64,000 nucleotides of DNA from Diaporthe sp. PMI_573 (lineage: Eukaryota > Ascomycota > Sordariomycetes > Diaporthales > Diaporthaceae). The notes beneath the pieces were generated by a model. The model was not told the origin of the DNA. It worked only from the letters and a program-made list of their open reading frames with translations, and searched no databases. The stretch covers positions 1,984,001-2,048,000 of the forward strand of contig JAJTUP010000001.1 of the NCBI GenBank assembly GCA_021399435.1, read 5' to 3'. Shown in pieces: positions 59,720-64,000 of this stretch. Made by a program: the position numbers and the translations under genes. Positions within the stretch are counted from its first letter, which is position 1. Each line of letters starts with the position of its first letter.

Positions 59720-60511
59720 ATGACCAGCGCCACACCCAACTCCCTCGCCCTCCACCTCCGCTCCCTTCACATCCCTGGCCGCCCCCTCCTCCTCACCAAC
59801 GTCTACGACGGCGCCACCGCCCGCGTCGCTCTTGCCAACCCCTCGACCACAGCACTCGCCACCGCTTCGTTCGCCATAGCCGAAGCTCAAGGAACAACCG
59901 ACGCAGAACTCACCTTCGCCGAGAACCTAGCGGGTATCAAAGCCGTCGCGCGAGTGCTGCGGCGCGAATGCCCTGACATCCCGCTCAGTGTGGACCTGCA
60001 GGACGGATACGAGGACATCGCCGCCACCATCCGCGCGGCCGTGGCGGAGGGCGTGGTGGGTGCGAATATCGAGGACGTGGATCTGGAGACTGGCAAGCTG
60101 CGCACAGTCGAGGACGCGGTGGCTCGGATCAAAGCTGCGATGTTAGCGGCGACGATGTTGGGGATTAATGATTTCTGCATCAACGCGAGGACGGACGTGT
60201 TGCTTTCTGGCGGATCGGTGGAGGATGCGATTACCAGGGGGAAAGCATATCTGAACGCCGGGGCGGTGACAGTGTTTGTGTGGGGAGGCAGGGAGAGGGG
60301 GATGAGTACGGCGGAGGTGAAGAGGTTGGTGGAGGGGTTGGAGGGGAGGGTGGCGGTTAAGATGAACCTCAAGCCTGGGGCCCTGACGGCGAGGGAGTTG
60401 GCGGAGATAGGGGTGGCGAGGGTGAGTGTGGGACCGGAGCTGTATCATCAGGCCATGGCAAGGTTTCGGGATGCGGCGGAGAAGATGATTGGTAGTCATC
60501 AGTTTGAGTGA
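59720..60511 (+). CDS. PEP phosphonomutase / isocitrate lyase family protein
   Basis: A single exon of 263 residues, the normal length for the fungal PEP-mutase-like group. It starts MTSATPNSLALHLRSLHIPG and shows LLLTNVYDGATARVALA at the first strand, SFAIAEAQGTTDAELTF, then IPLSVDLQDGYED, where the two Asp residues bind magnesium, VGANIEDVD on the next strand, NDFCINARTDVLLSGGSVED, and GAVTVFVWGG. The family breaks or forms C-C or C-P bonds in oxyacids (methylisocitrate lyase, oxaloacetate hydrolase, PEP mutase); I cannot tell which reaction. The start has a strong context (CCACCATGAC). A longer open frame upstream of the ATG is of poor composition and was not used. Confidence 0.9.
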   Translation: MTSATPNSLALHLRSLHIPGRPLLLTNVYDGATARVALANPSTTALATASFAIAEAQGTTDAELTFAENLAGIKAVARVLRRECPDIPLSVDLQDGYEDIAATIRAAVAEGVVGANIEDVDLETGKLRTVEDAVARIKAAMLAATMLGINDFCINARTDVLLSGGSVEDAITRGKAYLNAGAVTVFVWGGRERGMSTAEVKRLVEGLEGRVAVKMNLKPGALTARELAEIGVARVSVGPELYHQAMARFRDAAEKMIGSHQFE

Positions 60512-60739
60512 GTGGATGTGTTGGCCTTTGGTGATGTTTGTGTGGTGAGGGTGTAGACACCCTCTTGAAGCTGGCGACTTCAGTGCTCGATTCCGTACTT
60601 GCAGGGCGCGGCTGCGTGCCATAAATCAGCTGACAGCACAAGTGTAAGACTGTATAAACACTCACCTCTACAAGCGCAAAGCAGTTATTGACTGTCCAGC
60701 ATCTGTCAAGAAGAATACAATATATGTTACCACGCCACA

Positions 60740-61135
60740 ATGAACCTCAAGAAGCAACCGTCCCAATTAAAGGCTACTGCATTCGATGTCATGGGTACGC
60801 TTCTCGATGAGAAAGTCGGGATTTGGGAAGCATGTAAGCTATTGCACAGAAAGTTTTCCTCGTCACAAACGTTGAATGGCTAGTACAAACCATCAACACA
60901 GAAGAGCATCGCCTTTCAACAATCACTTGTGGACTGGCCAGCTTGGCCGGACAGTGTCGCCGCTCTGCAGAAGCTCGCCGTCGACAGCGAGTTGATCTCG
61001 GCAAGCAATATTGACACTATCGCTCTCGAGAAGATTGTCATCACTGGCGCGCTTCGAGATGTACCGTTCGCTGCACTGATTGGGAACGACAAGAGTAAGG
61101 CCTGCAAGCCTGAAGTCGGGCATTGGATACGTTGA
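60740..61135 (+). pseudogene. truncated haloacid-dehalogenase-like hydrolase
   Basis: A start segment at 60740 reads LKATAFDVMGTLLDEKVGIW, with the HAD motif I pattern (DxxGT), and is followed by a GTAAGC donor-like site. A later segment in another frame reads QSLVDWPAWPDSVAALQKLA, LISASNIDTIALEKIVITGA and KACKPEVGHWIR, corresponding to motif II (SN) and motif III (KP) of type-II haloacid dehalogenases. The whole cap region between motif I and WPDSVAALQ is missing, and the chain stops at 61135, before the usual C-terminus. It is therefore a remnant, or a gene whose middle has been deleted. Motif I here has VMG rather than the common VYG or AYG. Confidence 0.7.
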
Positions 61136-62177
61136 TTCGTAGGCTGAGTCACTGGAAACAACAACGAGAGCACGTCCAAAAGTCACGGTGAACAATGTAC
61201 CAAGGCTGTGTTGACGGACCTCGAGAGCGATGACAGGATTTCGAGTATTAACAATTGAACTAAAAATTAATTACTCAAAATATCCCGGGAAAGCAAAACA
61301 TTTCACCTAGCCTGGCATCTCAAGATGAGCCAGTTACCAGGCTTTCCCCTTCCGCGACTTTGAAGCGCACGCGTCAATCATCATCAATACTGCGTGCGCA
61401 CCAAGCTTCGCGGCTGTTCGCCTGGTCGTCTAGGCTTGGCGAGTCAAGGAGACGAAAGTCGCGCTGGGCCAAGGAGGGACATCTTGCGGGCGCATCTCGC
61501 CAAAGACTGCAAGACGCATGCTTGGCACAAGAACATATTATCGGGCAGTGTAACGATCCATTGTATCGGTGGTCATGCATTTATTATAGTTGTCAAAGTG
61601 CGAGATCGGTACCATGCGTCACATATACCCCCGTGGTCTGGCCAGTGTCCAAAAAGGGGCCGACCACCACCACCAGGCCCCTTTTGGTTTTCAGGTGTAT
61701 CGTCACAGCACATACTGATTAGTGAGCTGTGAATCCGCACGCCATTTTCTTCCCCTGACACAGATCTCAGGGATGACGATTTCTTCCCACATTTGCTTAC
61801 GACGCCAGATATAGTGTGGATTCATACGCGTAAACCCATTGTAGGCTATGTTCATTTCAGCCAATGGTATTGCACCAATTCATCATCCCTCCCGGCATCT
61901 ATCCACTTTAACCACCCTCCCACATACCGAAGGCCTTGGAATAGATCTGAATTAATTTGCATGGCCTACAAGTCAATGGCAATCCGGTATAAAATGGATA
62001 TCGAGTTGATCAAACACCCATCGATCTCCAAACTAATGTGCATCTCGTTCCTTCGTTATCTGTCGCCCTTGAACATTTACAGGACTGTCGTTAATTGCTT
62101 TTCTTCAATCACTTTCGTTGAGTTGCCTTTTACACGAGTCAAACTTTTGCACGAGGTCACCGCACGAGATCGTCGAA
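61136..62177. other. intergenic, nothing recognised
   Basis: Upstream region of the dioxygenase-like gene. Frames at 61360-61732 have no family similarity. Confidence 0.5.
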
Positions 62178-63292
62178 ATGAAGATCTCCTCTTTCATGGC
62201 AGCCAGCCTGCTGGCCATCACCGACACATTAGCTCACCCAGAGCACCTTGGACGATCCGAGGTCGCACGTCGGTCTGCTATGTCTAAACGCTGCGAAGCA
62301 AATGCCAGCAATTTCAATAAGAAGCGTCATGAGAAAGCCATGGCTAAGCGAGCGTGGGGAACTGGCAACTCCACCGTGGAGATAACCACCGAATCATCAT
62401 ATTGTAAGCCCCCCCGTGTCCGCGATGCTGAGACGGAAGCGCCCCAATTCAGGTCCGTTGTGATTGATTCAAAATAGACGACACCCTACAGAATGACACA
62501 TGCGTCCTTACACCCGACGTCACACCCGGCCCATACGTGTGGCCTCGCTCTCAGACCCTGCGCCAGGATGCAACAGAAGATCAGCCAGGCGTACCTCTGT
62601 GGATGGATATTGGTGTCCTCGACATGGCCACATGTGAGCCCCTCGAGGGCGTGCTAGTGAGCTTCTGGCACTGCAACGCAACGGGCTCCTACTCGAGCTT
62701 CACGGCCCTGTCGCCCAACACCGGATTTCCAGATCTGCTGTCGGAGCTGAACATCACAGACACCTACGAGCTCGGTGTCACTGACCTGCACACCGACGAC
62801 ACCACCTGGCTGCGCGCCATGTGGCCGACCGACGCCAACGGCATGGTGGAGATGAAGACTATCTTCCCGGGCTTCTACATCGAGCGGGCCATCCACATTC
62901 ACGTCCAGGTCTACACCGATTGGACCCTCCACGACAACGGCACTGTCACGTCGGGCAACCTCATCAGCACGGGACAGGTGTACTTTGACGAGGAGCTGGA
63001 GCAGCAGATAATGGCGCTGGAGCCGTATGCCTCGCACACTGAGATCAACCGTACCACAAATGATGTGGATTCGGTGTACAGCCAGGACACCGAGGGCGGC
63101 TACAACCCTGTTTTCAGCATTGTTGCAGCTGATGGCGAGAACGTTGAGAACGGTATGGTGGGCTACATCACAGGTGAGTTTTGAATTACTCGATATCATC
63201 TTTGAATTACCTATACTGATGCTAATTCCAATTTCACAGTTGGCGTTGATACCACCAATCTTCTTACGAACAGCGACAACACAGCTCCTTGA
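62178..63292 (+). CDS. secreted intradiol-dioxygenase-like protein
   Basis: Three exons, 62178-62403, 62478-63173 and 63240-63292, encode about 324 residues. An N-terminal hydrophobic stretch (MAASLLAITDTLAHPEH) is consistent with secretion, and a Lys/Arg-rich propeptide follows (EKAMAKRAWG, with KR sites). The catalytic fold shows TCVLTPDVTPGPYVWPRSQT with the first metal Tyr, GVPLWMDIGVLDMATCEPL, SFWHCNATGSYSSF, and FPGFYIERAIHIHVQVYTDW, which holds the second Tyr and two His ligands of the non-haem iron. Members cleave catechol-like rings outside the cell and are common in wood- and litter-decay fungi. The last exon supplies only about 17 residues (VDTTNLLTNSDNTAP). All splice phases are consistent. 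Confidence 0.92.
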
Positions 63293-63828
63293 TTGTGCGT
63301 GGAATAGATGGTCGTTGCACGAGTTGGTAGTTTTGGCAGTTGATTCCCAAGAGAAAACTAAAAGAAGATTTAGACTTCCTCAAGACATAAGAACGCATGA
63401 AATAGATATCAATTAGAGCCTCTTTTAGATCTTCTTGTCACGTTTTGTCGTTGGGGGAAACGAAGACAAGCTCGCTATTCACTCCGGTCTGGCCCAGATT
63501 CTGGCAACCGCTTGATCTTGCGAGATACCACAGACATCTCCTTTCGCGAATTTCGGCAACAGGAAGGACCTCTCGGATACCGCGGCTCCCTCTTCAGACG
63601 ATGCCGTCGTCTCGTCGCGGACCATTGCTTCTGATTCTGCTGTACTGAGCAGCCGCCCCCACCCAAAGAGAAAAGAAGAAGAAAAGACCGAGTGGGTGCC
63701 AGTCCCGCCACAGATAGACAGATCTCTGAGCATACGTGCTTGATTACGTTGGTCACAATGGTGAGTTGCTCAGTATGAAGCTATTGTACGTTCGGTAGGA
63801 TTCCGATGACCCCGATTTCTTTTGTTAA
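63293..63828. other. intergenic between convergent genes
   Basis: No supportable gene; it contains a purine-rich run near 63667-63690. Confidence 0.5.
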
Positions 63829-64000
63829 CTAGGTGTCGGAGCTGGGTTGGTGCCAACTCGACTTGCCCGCATTGAAGTTCTTGTCCAACTCGGCGTAGCG
63901 AATCTTGATGCCCTCGCGGACCAGCGTGGGCACAAAAAGATACCTAAGCATTATACGCCCCTCAAAGCCGCCATCCCCTCTGTCCGACTCGGGAAAAGTC
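63829..64000 (-). CDS. 3' end of an unidentified gene, cut by the window edge
   Basis: Reading the minus strand from the right edge gives about 57 codons that end with TAG at 63831-63829. The peptide contains FEGRIMLRYLFVPTLVREGI and KIRYAELDKNFNAGKSSWHQ. Composition looks coding. The fragment is too short to assign a family; it would be the last exon of a gene lying mostly beyond 64000. Confidence 0.5.
   Translation of the reverse strand, partial: TFPESDRGDGGFEGRIMLRYLFVPTLVREGIKIRYAELDKNFNAGKSSWHQPSSDT

Noticed and set aside
1..64000. CRISPR arrays, bacterial operons or integrated phage
   Set aside because: Intron-rich eukaryotic genes span the whole window; no spaced direct repeats or phage genes are seen.

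Overview
The window is nuclear DNA from a filamentous ascomycete (Pezizomycotina, most likely a sordariomycete). The reasons are: short introns of about 50-110 nt with GTRNGT-type donors; fungal-only families (DUF3176, HET, PTH11-like rhodopsin-domain membrane proteins, FTA2-like proteins); and housekeeping proteins of clearly fungal type. Splice structures were worked out by hand from reading frame, GT/AG sites and family conservation. I found no convincing tRNA, rRNA, CRISPR array or intact transposon.

Left arm (1-21 kb) is accessory. It has a DUF3176 membrane protein, a broken HET-domain gene, a cyclase-family protein, a secreted FAD-linked (berberine-bridge type) oxidoreductase, a PTH11-like seven-helix membrane protein, a cysteine-rich single-pass surface protein with a Ser/Thr/Pro repeat stalk, the remains of a polyketide synthase methyltransferase domain, and a large orphan protein of about 726 residues. 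AT-rich blocks and long gene-free stretches separate them.

Middle (21-51 kb) is a housekeeping block. It holds clathrin heavy chain, the Rab geranylgeranyltransferase beta subunit (BET2 type), a decayed FTA2-like gene, a RhoGAP preceded by a roughly 5 kb gene-free, microsatellite-rich region, then RRS1 and mitoribosomal MRPS29/DAP3 (divergent), and MCM7 and PEX1 (divergent). MRPS29 and MCM7 each carry a single-base frameshift in otherwise well-conserved sequence. In genes expected to be essential this looks like consensus error rather than real loss, and it matters for anyone using this annotation.

Right arm (51-64 kb) is accessory and catabolic. It has a secreted sedolisin peptidase, a hypothetical gene with an in-frame stop, a seven-exon cytochrome P450, a PEP-mutase/isocitrate-lyase-family enzyme, a truncated HAD hydrolase, a secreted intradiol-type dioxygenase, and the 3' end of another gene at the edge. 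I see no intact new multi-gene system. The main signals are gene decay (five broken genes), the two single-base frameshifts, an orphan protein, an atypical P450 oxygen-binding motif, and candidate regulatory sites in the MCM7/PEX1 divergent promoter.
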